Origin: Cyclobacterium amurskyense
GTDB lineage: Bacteria > Bacteroidota > Bacteroidia > Cytophagales > Cyclobacteriaceae
Assembly (NCBI RefSeq): GCF_001050135.1
Contig: NZ_CP012040.1
Span: forward strand, 3,296,001-3,360,000
Direction of reading: 5' to 3'
DNA length: 64,000 nt
Under the pieces are notes generated by a model. That model had not been told where the DNA came from, made no database searches, and was given only the letters and a program-made list of their open reading frames with translations. The translations under genes and the position numbers were made by a program. Each line of letters begins with the position of its first letter. Position 1 is the stretch's first letter. This document shows positions 34,205-43,370 of the stretch, piece after piece.

Positions 34205-35104
34205 ATGCAACAAAGAGAAGGATTGATAAGAATTGATGGTAAAAAAACCGCTGCGATCATTAAAGAGGAAATTGCAGAAGAAGTAGTTTTGCTAAAAAAT
34301 AATGGTAAAAAAGCCCCACACCTGGCAGCGATTCTCGTTGGGAATGATGGAGCTAGCCAAACTTACGTAGGCGCAAAGGTCAAAGCTTGTGAGCAAGTAG
34401 GCTTTGGTTCTACTTTAGTTCGTTTGGATGATACAGTTTCAGAGGAAGACCTACTTAAAGAAGTAGAGAAAATAAATGACAATCCAGACATTGACGGATT
34501 GATTGTTCAATTGCCACTTCCCGGGCATATTTCAGTGGAGAAAGTTACCGCCAAGATTAAGCCTGAAAAAGATGTTGATGGGTTTACCCCTGCGAATGTA
34601 GGGCGCATGACCTTAGGTTGGCCGGCATATATAGCAGCAACACCATACGGTATTGTAGAGTTGTTGAAGCGCCATGAAATAGAGACTTCTGGAAAGCATT
34701 GCGTAGTAATAGGAAGAAGCCATATTGTAGGTTCACCCATGAGCATTTTAATGGCCCGAAATGCCTACCCAGGAAACTGTACAGTTACCATAACCCACAG
34801 TAGGACTAAAAATTTGAAAGAAATTGCCCAAAGTGCAGATATACTGATTGTAGCCATTGGTAGAGAAGGCTTCGTTACTGGAGACATGGTGAAAGAAGGC
34901 GCAGTAGTGATCGATGTGGGAATTCACCGCATACCTGATGCCAGCAAGAAAAGCGGTTTCCGTTTGGTTGGAGATGTTAACTTTGAAGAGGCTTCAAGCA
35001 AGGCTTCAGCTATCACGCCGGTACCTGGGGGAGTTGGTCCTATGACCATTGCTTCATTGTTGTACAACACACTTTTGGCAGCCAAAGGAGAAGTTTACCA
35101 ATAG
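34205..35104 (+). CDS. folD: FolD bifunctional methylenetetrahydrofolate dehydrogenase/cyclohydrolase
   Basis: 299 residues from the ATG at 34205; a TTG start six codons earlier is less likely. The motifs YVGAKVKACEQVG (with the catalytic Lys), DGLIVQLPLPGHI, PEKDVDGFTPANVGR, VIGRSHIVGSPMSILM and TPVPGGVGPMTIASLL are the family's set. It interconverts methylene-, methenyl- and formyl-tetrahydrofolate. Upstream of queE by 56 nt, so perhaps co-transcribed. Confidence 0.96.
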   Translation: MQQREGLIRIDGKKTAAIIKEEIAEEVVLLKNNGKKAPHLAAILVGNDGASQTYVGAKVKACEQVGFGSTLVRLDDTVSEEDLLKEVEKINDNPDIDGLIVQLPLPGHISVEKVTAKIKPEKDVDGFTPANVGRMTLGWPAYIAATPYGIVELLKRHEIETSGKHCVVIGRSHIVGSPMSILMARNAYPGNCTVTITHSRTKNLKEIAQSADILIVAIGREGFVTGDMVKEGAVVIDVGIHRIPDASKKSGFRLVGDVNFEEASSKASAITPVPGGVGPMTIASLLYNTLLAAKGEVYQ

Positions 35105-35160
35105 GTTCGCTTAAATTTATTTTAAACAAAGCGGTTCAATTACCCGCTTAACCAAAAATT

Positions 35161-35790
35161 ATGCAAGATAAAAAAAATGCGCTTCTCAATGGTTTATCAC
35201 TGCCATTGATGGAAGCTTTCTATACGATCCAAGGTGAAGGAATGTTTTCTGGACAACCTGCTTATTTTATTCGTTTGGGAGGATGTGATGTAGGTTGCGT
35301 TTGGTGTGATGTGAAAGATTCCTGGGAGGCCGAGAGATGGCCAATTGTTCCCATTTCGGAAATGGTAGCAGAAGCAGAATCTTACCCAGCACGCTTGGTT
35401 GTGATCACCGGAGGAGAGCCATTGATGCATAATCTTGGCCCTTTGACAAGTTTATTGAAAGACAAAGGTTTTCAGATAAATATGGAAACCTCAGGAGCTC
35501 ATCCTTTTAGTGGGACGATCGATTGGACATGTCTGTCACCCAAAAAGTTTAAACAACCTTTACCGCAGGTCTATGAACATGCGAATGAATTGAAAGTAGT
35601 AGTTTTCAATAAAAGCGATTTTGATTTTGCACTTAAACATGCAAAATTGGTAAATGAAAAATGTCATCTTTTGCTTCAGCCTGAATGGTCAAAAGCAGAA
35701 ATAATGACACCTTTGATTATAGATTTTGTGAAGGAAAACCCAGCTTGGCGGGTTTCACTTCAGACCCATAAATACATGGAAATACCTTAG
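35161..35790 (+). CDS. queE: 7-carboxy-7-deazaguanine synthase
   Basis: 209 residues. A radical SAM enzyme that makes 7-carboxy-7-deazaguanine in the queuosine/deazapurine pathway. The cluster-binding cysteines are C42, C46 and C49 (GGCDVGCVWCDVK), a CxxxCxxC spacing. EAFYTIQGEGMFSGQPAYFIRLGG is the QueE start. VVITGGEPLMHN and the rest are normal. The QueD-like step (6-carboxytetrahydropterin synthase) may be the gene at 50490. It is separated from the PorE-like gene by 5 nt. Confidence 0.93.
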   Translation: MQDKKNALLNGLSLPLMEAFYTIQGEGMFSGQPAYFIRLGGCDVGCVWCDVKDSWEAERWPIVPISEMVAEAESYPARLVVITGGEPLMHNLGPLTSLLKDKGFQINMETSGAHPFSGTIDWTCLSPKKFKQPLPQVYEHANELKVVVFNKSDFDFALKHAKLVNEKCHLLLQPEWSKAEIMTPLIIDFVKENPAWRVSLQTHKYMEIP

Positions 35791-35795
35791 AAACC

Positions 35796-37715
35796 ATGCT
35801 AAAGAAACTCTTTATTGTCATATCGTTTGCAGGAATATGTTTTCAAGCAATGGGACAGGAGTTTTCTATAGTTGATAAGCGAGCCATTAGATTTTATGAG
35901 GAAGGAGACCAGTTTCTTAATAGAAAACAGCTTCCGGAAGCCCAAGAAAAGTTCAAAGCAGCCTACGAACGAAGCAGTGATTTTTTTGAAGCGTATTTGA
36001 AACATGCGCAGGTGCTGCTGAGTAGGGGTATGCCAGAAGAAGCATTAGCCGTTACGAAAAAGGGCCAATCAAGGCTTCCTCTTAAAAAGAATGATTTCTT
36101 TAAAGGGAAATTAGCATGGTTGGAAGGGGAAATCTATTTAAAGCAAGGAGCTTTCCAACAGGCCTTGGATATTTTTGAAGAAAATGAAGCCTATTTTGAC
36201 GAATCCTTTTTGAAATCGGATGAATATGCAAACAAATTACAACAGTTAGAGATTATTGCTGAGGGAATCAAGAACCCTATTGATATAAGAAAAAAAAGGC
36301 TTCCAAGGCCTTTAAATCAATTTAGACTTCAATATTTCCCTGTACTTACGGCAGATGGTAAACGGCTGTTTTTTACAAAAAGAGATGGGATTACGGTCAA
36401 ATACAACGAAGACATCTTTTTTTCTGATTTCGATGAAGGAGAATGGTCTGAGCCAGAGTCAATCTCTACTTTGATCAATTCATCCTATAATGAAGGTACT
36501 TGTACCATTTCTGCAGATGGAAATTTACTAATTTTCACTTCCTGTAATACACCTGGTTCCCATGGAAACTGTGATTTGTACATAACTGCCAGGATGAATG
36601 GAGAGTGGCAAAGCCCTACCAATATGGGTAATAAAGTCAATACGAGGTATTGGGAATCCCAGCCTTCGCTTTCTGCAGATGGGAGTTTATTGTTTTTTTC
36701 TTCCAATAGGCCAGAAGGAGAAGGTGGCATTGATCTTTGGGTGTCTGAAAGACTCGAGGATGGGACATGGTCAAAGGCAAAAAATCTAGGTTCCAGTATA
36801 AATACAAAAAAGGACGAGGTATCCCCATTTATATTTTTTAATAATACGATGTTGTTTTTTGCTTCCGATGGACATCCTGGCTTTGGAGCCAAGGATATTT
36901 TTAAAAGTGTAATTGAGGGCAATGGTTTTGGAAAACCAGTGAATATGGGCTTCCCTATCAATGATCAAAAAGACCAATTGGCATTGTTTATTACTGCCCA
37001 GAAAGATTTCGCTTACTATACGGAGAATAATTTTGAGCTTGGAAAAGTAGATAGCTCTTATTTGTATCGTTTTGATTTTCCTGAAGAAATTGATTTAGGA
37101 CATGAATTGATTGTGACAAGTGGAATAGTGATTAATGAAGAAACCGGTGAAGCCGTTGAAGCGCTACTTTCATTGATTGACCTTGATAGGGATAGCACAA
37201 TGTACAATTTCAAGTCTGACGGTAAAGATGGCACTTTTACGATGATTTATCCAGACAAAGAGAATTCAGGGCTTTATGTAGAAAAGCAAGGGTATATGCC
37301 TAAGATTTACAATGTAGATCGTGACAGTCTGAGGAATAAACAAGGTTTTCAGATTAATTTGGAACCCATAGCTAAGGGAAAACATTTTATTTTTGAAAAT
37401 ATATTTTTCGATTTTGATCAAACAGTTCTAAAGAAATCCTCTTTAAGCTCCCTAAAAAAGTTACATAAGTTTTTGCTGGATCATCCCACAGTCAAACTTT
37501 TGATTGTAGGCCATACTGACAATATTGGGAAGGACAGTTATAATTCAGAACTGAGTTTAAAGAGGGCAAAGGAAGTAAAAAAATTTTTGCTTGGGGAAGG
37601 AATTTATTCAGAAAGGCTAGAAATTGAGGGTAGAGGAGCAGCAGAGCCTTTGAGGTCGAATGATACGGAAGAAAATAGAGCATTTAATCGACGTATAGAG
37701 GTTTTTATATTGTAG
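35796..37715 (+). CDS. PorE-like OmpA-family protein (T9SS)
   Basis: 639 residues. Signal peptide MLKKLFIVISFAGICFQAMGQ; TPR repeats about 25-150; WD40-like (PD40) beta-propeller about 180-430 (LTADGKRLFFTKRDGI, LSADGSLLFFSSNRPEG); a carboxypeptidase-regulatory-like beta-sandwich about 440-530; and an OmpA C-terminal peptidoglycan-binding domain about 535-639 (FFDFDQTVLKK, VGHTDNIGKDSYN, NRRIEVFIL). This order of TPR, propeller, CRD and OmpA is that of PorE, which anchors the T9SS to the cell wall in Porphyromonas gingivalis. Other OmpA proteins share parts of it, so PorE-like is as far as I go. Confidence 0.8.
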   Translation: MLKKLFIVISFAGICFQAMGQEFSIVDKRAIRFYEEGDQFLNRKQLPEAQEKFKAAYERSSDFFEAYLKHAQVLLSRGMPEEALAVTKKGQSRLPLKKNDFFKGKLAWLEGEIYLKQGAFQQALDIFEENEAYFDESFLKSDEYANKLQQLEIIAEGIKNPIDIRKKRLPRPLNQFRLQYFPVLTADGKRLFFTKRDGITVKYNEDIFFSDFDEGEWSEPESISTLINSSYNEGTCTISADGNLLIFTSCNTPGSHGNCDLYITARMNGEWQSPTNMGNKVNTRYWESQPSLSADGSLLFFSSNRPEGEGGIDLWVSERLEDGTWSKAKNLGSSINTKKDEVSPFIFFNNTMLFFASDGHPGFGAKDIFKSVIEGNGFGKPVNMGFPINDQKDQLALFITAQKDFAYYTENNFELGKVDSSYLYRFDFPEEIDLGHELIVTSGIVINEETGEAVEALLSLIDLDRDSTMYNFKSDGKDGTFTMIYPDKENSGLYVEKQGYMPKIYNVDRDSLRNKQGFQINLEPIAKGKHFIFENIFFDFDQTVLKKSSLSSLKKLHKFLLDHPTVKLLIVGHTDNIGKDSYNSELSLKRAKEVKKFLLGEGIYSERLEIEGRGAAEPLRSNDTEENRAFNRRIEVFIL

Positions 37716-37874
37716 AAGCACTTAAAAAACTGTGATATTTATTGAACACAACCTCGCTTACATCGTTATTATTCTACAGTCCTACTTCAATCATTGTTTA
37801 TACTTCACCTAACTTATTGGAATAATCATGGAATTTGTATAAAATTGACTGATTGTTTATTTCAACATTATTAT
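37716..37874. other. Intergenic region before susC
   Basis: 159 bp between the PorE-like gene and the SusC ATG. No clear TAnnTTTG box or anti-sigma-type promoter is seen. Confidence 0.3.
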
Positions 37875-40850
37875 ATGAGGAAAGCCATACTACTTGTAAT
37901 AACCCTTCTTTCCGTGAATTTTTTGGTGCAGTCACAAACCAGAACTGTTCGTGGTAAGGTGACCACTTTCGAAGATGGCTTGCCTATCCCCGGTGCCACG
38001 GTGATGGTCAAAGGGTCTACTAGCGGAACTGTTTCAGACATTGAGGGGAATTATCAAATTCAGATAAAGGAAGATGAAAAAGTTCTTCTATTCCGCTTTG
38101 TGGGGCTGCAGCCCCAAGAGGTAGTAATAGGGAACAGGAGCAATATAGATGTAGCCTTGAATTCAGATATAACTTCCTTGGATGAGGTGGTGGTCACCTC
38201 CTATGGAGACCAAACGAGAAGAGAAGTAACTGGAGCAATCGCCTCAGTAAAAGGAGAGATTTTTCAGGATTTACCAATGCAATCTTTTGATAGGGCCATA
38301 CAAGGTAGGATAGCCGGTGTGCAGGTTACTTCTGACTCAGGCCAGCCGGGAGGTACGCTAACTGTGCAGGTGAGAGGGGTAGGGTCTATAAATGCAGGAA
38401 CTGAGCCCCTGTATATTGTGGACGGGGTTCAAATTGCATCAGGAGGGCTTTCGGGAGAGGGAAGTCAAAATGCACTGTCATCCATCAATCCGAGTGATAT
38501 TGAATCCATTGAGGTATTTAAAGATGCTGCAGCTGCTGCCATTTATGGGGCCCAGGCAGCCAATGGAGTAGTTTTAATTACTACAAAAAAAGGAAAATCA
38601 GGAAAAACCAGGGTTCGGTTTTCAGCCCAGGAAGGAATCGTTCAGCCCATTGGGTTTTATGATGTTATGAATGCCTCAGAGCTTGCATCCATTAAGCGTC
38701 AAGCATATATAAATGCCGGACTCAACTTTAGAACAGTAGAGAGTATTTTTGGTAGCCCAAGTGATGCAGATTTACAAAATTCTGATTGGATAGATGCTTT
38801 ATATAGGGATGGCAGGATGAGTGTATATGATATTTCTTTATCAGGAGGTGATGAACGAACACAGTTTTTTCTCTCAGGATCTCATACTTATCATCAAGGG
38901 CAAATCATCCAATCAGATTATTCGAGAAGTACAGGAAGAATGAACTTGTCGCACAAGGTAAATGAAAGGTTTACCATTGGAGCAAATTTTTCTCTTGCCA
39001 AACAGGTAACCAATGGGTCGATTGATAGAGGGAATTATGTCAATAGCCCCTTTGTGGCAGGTTATGCTGCAAGGCCTAATGTACCTATTTATAATGAGGA
39101 TGGGACCTATGCGGAATACCCTTCCGAACATCTTTTTGGATACAATATTGTGCAGGGGGTCAATGAGGAACTTAAGCGAGCCACAAGTTACCAGTCAGTG
39201 TCTAACTTAAATATGAACTATAAAATATTGCCATGGCTAGGATTTACAGGGTTTGCCGGTTTGGACTTTTCGGACAATAGGGATGAAAACAACAGGCCTT
39301 CCACCATACCGGTATTTGCCAGTTATGGAGGGTCCTCTTATTTTGCAGACCGAAGAATTGTCAATTCGAATGCCAATGCGAATTTCAATGTCAATAAAAA
39401 GATTTTTGATGTACATACCATCAGTGGAATCCTAGGATATGAGTATAAAAAAGAAACCCAAGAAACCAATTCTGCAATAGGCCGTGGATTTCCCAATCCT
39501 GTCTTGAGGTATTTGCAGAATGCAGCAGTGCCTTTTGATGTGGGTGGGTTTTATACAGAATACATTAGATCAGGATTTTTTGGTCAGGCAAAATATGATT
39601 ATGACGACAAATATAACTTTGATCTTACCATTAGAAGAGATGGTTCTTCCAGGTTTGGGAGTAATTCCAGATGGGGGACTTTTGGAGCGGTTTCTGCAGG
39701 TTGGAGGATTTCTTCTGAGCCTTTTATGAGGAATACCGATTGGGTGGATAACCTAAGGTTAAGAACTTCTTATGGTGTGACAGGCAATTCAAGTATTGGC
39801 AATTTTGAATCAAGAACCTTGCTTAGTACCGCAGGACAATACCTAGGTGGAGGAGCTTTAAGTTTTGTCCAATTGGGAAATGACTTGTTAACATGGGAAG
39901 AATCGGTCTCTACTAATATTGGAGTAGATGCTACCTTATTTAATGGAAGAATAATTGTAACCTTGGATGCTTGGAGAAAAGATTCTCGGAAGTTGCTTTT
40001 TGATACAAGATTGCCTTTGGATTCAGGCTTTGGTAGCATTACAAGAAATGCAGGAAAACTACGTAATCAAGGGATAGATTTTGATATACAGACCACTAAT
40101 TTGTTAATTGGAAAATTTAGCTGGTCTACAAGGTTCAATACCTCCATATTTTCCAATGAATTATTAGAACTCTATGAAGGCCTCGATAGAGTGGGGAATG
40201 ATTTGATTGTCGGAAAACCTATTGGTTTCCTGTATGGATATGAGTATGCAGGAGTAAACCCTGCCAATGGTTCTCCCATGTACTATGATGAAAATGGTGA
40301 ATATACCTACCAAGTTACAGATGATGACATGAAGTACCTTGGCAGTACAATGCCATGGACCTATGGAGGGCTTTCCAATACTTTGAAATATGGGCCGGTG
40401 AGTCTGGAAGTATTTTTCCAATATCAATATGGTAATTTGGCTTTCAATCAAGATTTATACAACCTGGCACAAGCTGGTTCTATTGGACAGGATAATCAAA
40501 CGAAGGATCAGTTGTATTTTTGGCGGGAACCGGGACAGATAACCAATGTGCCTATCCCTTATGAGGGAGGGCGTATACCCGGTCATTCAGGCTATCAACA
40601 GACCTCTACCAGACTTATTTCTGACGGTAGCTATATAAGACTCAAGCAAGTGACTTTAAATTATAATTTACCGAAAACTTTATTGAACAAAGTTAAAATT
40701 GAAGAACTAAATGTTTTTGTCCAGGGAATAAATTTATGGACACTTACAAAATACAATGGCCTGGATCCGGAGGTGAATTCACTGGGGACAACCTATGGAA
40801 CTTATCCTAGCTCTAAACAAATGACGGCAGGTATCAACTTAACCTTTTGA
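37875..40850 (+). CDS. SusC-type TonB-dependent outer-membrane transporter
   Basis: 991 residues from the ATG at 37875 (in-frame upstream extension lacks signal character). Signal peptide to about 22, carboxypeptidase-regulatory-like domain (VRGKVTTFEDGLPIPGATVMVKG), TonB box at LDEVVVTSYG, plug domain (QGRIAGVQVTSDSGQPGG, VDGVQIASGG, AAAIYGAQAANGVVLITTKKG) and a beta-barrel to the C-terminus that ends in aromatic residues (AGINLTF). No FecR-interacting STN domain, so no anti-sigma input through this protein. It pairs with the SusD 7 nt downstream to import oligomers from the cell surface. Confidence 0.95.
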   Translation: MRKAILLVITLLSVNFLVQSQTRTVRGKVTTFEDGLPIPGATVMVKGSTSGTVSDIEGNYQIQIKEDEKVLLFRFVGLQPQEVVIGNRSNIDVALNSDITSLDEVVVTSYGDQTRREVTGAIASVKGEIFQDLPMQSFDRAIQGRIAGVQVTSDSGQPGGTLTVQVRGVGSINAGTEPLYIVDGVQIASGGLSGEGSQNALSSINPSDIESIEVFKDAAAAAIYGAQAANGVVLITTKKGKSGKTRVRFSAQEGIVQPIGFYDVMNASELASIKRQAYINAGLNFRTVESIFGSPSDADLQNSDWIDALYRDGRMSVYDISLSGGDERTQFFLSGSHTYHQGQIIQSDYSRSTGRMNLSHKVNERFTIGANFSLAKQVTNGSIDRGNYVNSPFVAGYAARPNVPIYNEDGTYAEYPSEHLFGYNIVQGVNEELKRATSYQSVSNLNMNYKILPWLGFTGFAGLDFSDNRDENNRPSTIPVFASYGGSSYFADRRIVNSNANANFNVNKKIFDVHTISGILGYEYKKETQETNSAIGRGFPNPVLRYLQNAAVPFDVGGFYTEYIRSGFFGQAKYDYDDKYNFDLTIRRDGSSRFGSNSRWGTFGAVSAGWRISSEPFMRNTDWVDNLRLRTSYGVTGNSSIGNFESRTLLSTAGQYLGGGALSFVQLGNDLLTWEESVSTNIGVDATLFNGRIIVTLDAWRKDSRKLLFDTRLPLDSGFGSITRNAGKLRNQGIDFDIQTTNLLIGKFSWSTRFNTSIFSNELLELYEGLDRVGNDLIVGKPIGFLYGYEYAGVNPANGSPMYYDENGEYTYQVTDDDMKYLGSTMPWTYGGLSNTLKYGPVSLEVFFQYQYGNLAFNQDLYNLAQAGSIGQDNQTKDQLYFWREPGQITNVPIPYEGGRIPGHSGYQQTSTRLISDGSYIRLKQVTLNYNLPKTLLNKVKIEELNVFVQGINLWTLTKYNGLDPEVNSLGTTYGTYPSSKQMTAGINLTF

Positions 40851-40857
40851 AATTGAG

Positions 40858-42300
40858 ATGATAGATAGGATGATAAATAAAATAGTTTATTCGGGTGTTG
40901 CATTTCTTTTGGTTGCCTGTACTGATTTGACTACCAACCCTAGGCAAAGTCTTACTCCGGAAGTTGCATTAAATGACGTATCCGGTTACCAGTCTGTTGC
41001 CAATTCCATGTACAATAGAGCTACCAGTTTCGGTTATTATGGACAGACAATGATGATCGCGCCTGAAATATTAGCGGACAATTTAAAAACAATAGCCAAT
41101 ACCGGAAGGTATCAAGGTGAAGAGGCCAACAGCGATCGGGAACATATTGATATTTGGGGGTTGGATGTCTTTGGAGGGATAAATGATGCCAACCTAATTA
41201 TTGAGGGAATTGATGATGAAGAAGTCTCTGGAGAGGAAGATGAAAAATCTTTCATTAAAGGAGAAGCCTATTTTATGCGTGCACTTTTTTACTTTGACCT
41301 ATGCAGGGTTTATGGTTACGAGCCGGGTAAAGAGGTAAATGGGTTCAATTTGGGGCCAATAATGAGATTAACCCCAACTTTAGTCGCCTCAGAAGCCAAT
41401 GAGTACCTTTCAAGGTCTACGGTAGAAGAAGTTTACGAACAAATAGAAAGCGACCTTTTGGCGGCCATTCCTTTGGTGGGGTATGCACCAATCGGTTCTG
41501 ATGGGGTGTATTATGCCAATACAGGTGCAGCATTAACCCTGCTCGCACGACTTTATTTATATTGGGGCAAAATGGCAGAAGCAGAGGAGGCTGCATCCTA
41601 TGCGATGGAAATTATGGGCCTACTTACCAATGGTGAAGGTTTATTGGACGCTGACCAATACGTACAAGGTTTTTCTAGAGCTCCGCACCCCGAGTCCTTG
41701 TTTGAACTAGAGTTAAGAATTGTAGACTGGTCAGATGGAAATGGGGTCAATAATTCATTGAACTCCCTAGTTGCTGACAATGAACCTGCTGCACAATTTA
41801 TCATTGGAGCATCAGATGATTTAATGGCAGCCTATGAAGAGGGAGATGTACGAAAAAACTGCTGGGCGGCCACCACTAGGGAGGGTGTCGAAGGAGATGT
41901 TTATGCAAGTAGGAAATGGACTGGTTATAAAGGAGATTTTTTAGAAAACCTTCCTATTTTAAGAGCCTCAGAGCTCTATTTAATTAGGGCAGAGGCAAGG
42001 TATGAAAGCAACCCTTCGGGAGCACGTGCAGATTTAAATGCACTGCGTTCCAGACGAGGGCTGGGGGCGATTGACAACCTTTTATCTGGTGAGGCATTGC
42101 TCAACCGCATTTTATTGGAAAGAAGGTTAGAGTTTGCACTTGAAGGACACCGTTGGTTTGATTTGAAAAGAAACGGCAAGAACATTAGCAAACCTGAAGG
42201 ATTTCTGGATGTGCCTTATACAGATTACCGTATTTTGTCGAATATACCCTTGGATGAAATTACATTGAATGAAAAACTGGAACAAAACCCCGGCTACTAA
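40858..42300 (+). CDS. SusD/RagB-family surface lipoprotein
   Basis: 480 residues with a lipobox at LLVAC. The TPR-based SusD fold is evident: TTNPRQSLTPEVALNDV at the start, AEARYESNPSGARADLNALRSRRGL and LLERRLEFALEGHRWFDLKRNGK near the end. The ATG at 40870 is a possible alternative start. It caps the SusC channel and binds substrate. Starts 7 nt after susC; its stop overlaps the next ATG. Confidence 0.95.
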   Translation: MIDRMINKIVYSGVAFLLVACTDLTTNPRQSLTPEVALNDVSGYQSVANSMYNRATSFGYYGQTMMIAPEILADNLKTIANTGRYQGEEANSDREHIDIWGLDVFGGINDANLIIEGIDDEEVSGEEDEKSFIKGEAYFMRALFYFDLCRVYGYEPGKEVNGFNLGPIMRLTPTLVASEANEYLSRSTVEEVYEQIESDLLAAIPLVGYAPIGSDGVYYANTGAALTLLARLYLYWGKMAEAEEAASYAMEIMGLLTNGEGLLDADQYVQGFSRAPHPESLFELELRIVDWSDGNGVNNSLNSLVADNEPAAQFIIGASDDLMAAYEEGDVRKNCWAATTREGVEGDVYASRKWTGYKGDFLENLPILRASELYLIRAEARYESNPSGARADLNALRSRRGLGAIDNLLSGEALLNRILLERRLEFALEGHRWFDLKRNGKNISKPEGFLDVPYTDYRILSNIPLDEITLNEKLEQNPGY

Positions 42301-43124
42301 TGAAAAAACATAGACAGTATAAGGTGTTTGGTTGGGTGTTGTTCTTAAGTTTGATGGCAGGAAATATTTCTTGCATGGAAGACTCAGGCTTCAATATCCT
42401 ATGGGAGGGAATGGAAGTGGAATTTGATGAGGCCTCTTTACCCAATAATACCATTCAGAAAATTGTCACCAAGTCTAGTGACAATCAAGTGGATCAAGAG
42501 AAAGTTCGCATTAACCTGGTGGGTGCTCAGGTCAATACCCCTATTGAAGTTGAATTGGGTGTGGATCCCCTTTCTACTGCAATCGAAGGTGTGCATTACA
42601 ATATGGAGACAAATAAAGTTACCATACCTGCCAATAGTAGTTTTGTAGATGTTCCTATAGAAATTCTTACTGGAAATTTGGCAAGTGATGAATTGCCGGA
42701 TCTTGTGTTGACCATAATTGATGCCGGAGAAACCAAAATCAGCACCAATTACCACCAATTGACTATTGAAATTAGACTTTCATGCCCTTCTGAACTTGCC
42801 GGAATTTATACTTCGGTTACAGTAGGTTCTTTCGGAACAGTAAATTATCAAGTAACCATTACAGAGTTAGAGCCATTTACCTATAGGATTTCAGACATTA
42901 CGGGAGGTGTTTATTCTGAATTATACGGAGAGAATGACAATCCTGCAGTTTTTTCTGAATTGTGTGGTAAAATAACCATGACAGAACAAGCGGATAATGT
43001 TTTTGAAAGAGCAGTATTTACAGGCTCCGGTACGGTAAATGCCGATGGAATAATTAGGATTAGTTGGGAAAATGAGGTGGCCGAGCTGAGTGGCATTACC
43101 ACCTTAACGCCTTCTGGAAATTGA
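42300..43124 (+). CDS. Surface lipoprotein with DUF1735/Calx-beta-like folds
   Basis: 274 residues. Lipobox SLMAGNISC. The N-terminal half (VRINLVGAQVNTPIEVELGVDPL, then TNKVTIPANSSFVDVPIEIL) reads like the DUF4843/DUF1735-type or Calx-beta sandwich found in SusD-linked lipoproteins (the 'SusE/F position'). The C-terminal part is unassigned. It shares a 1-bp overlap with susD and so belongs to the same operon. Likely a substrate-binding partner at the cell surface. Confidence 0.75.
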   Translation: MKKHRQYKVFGWVLFLSLMAGNISCMEDSGFNILWEGMEVEFDEASLPNNTIQKIVTKSSDNQVDQEKVRINLVGAQVNTPIEVELGVDPLSTAIEGVHYNMETNKVTIPANSSFVDVPIEILTGNLASDELPDLVLTIIDAGETKISTNYHQLTIEIRLSCPSELAGIYTSVTVGSFGTVNYQVTITELEPFTYRISDITGGVYSELYGENDNPAVFSELCGKITMTEQADNVFERAVFTGSGTVNADGIIRISWENEVAELSGITTLTPSGN

Positions 43125-43198
43125 TTTTGATGGAATTTATATTTGAAATTCTTTGTAAGAAAAACAGGCAAAGGATAAGAGAAGAATAGAACAGACCT

Positions 43199-43227
43199 CT
43201 AGGGCAGAACAAATCGCTTTGCCCTAG
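43199..43227 (+). terminator. Hairpin in the gap before the subtilase
   Basis: CTAGGGCA and TGCCCTAG form an 8-bp stem with a 13-nt loop. No T tract follows. It could weaken read-through from the SusCD operon into the protease gene. Confidence 0.35.
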
Positions 43228-43370
43228 GCTTGGCCATAAGAATTTACCTAGGTTTAGCCCGTTATTGTGCAAGCTTGAAGGATGGGAAAAAAATGATGAA
43301 ATACTGTTTAAAACAGTAAAGGAATTGAGGTTTTGTAAAACCTTGTGACCGATAAAACAAAACAAATCGG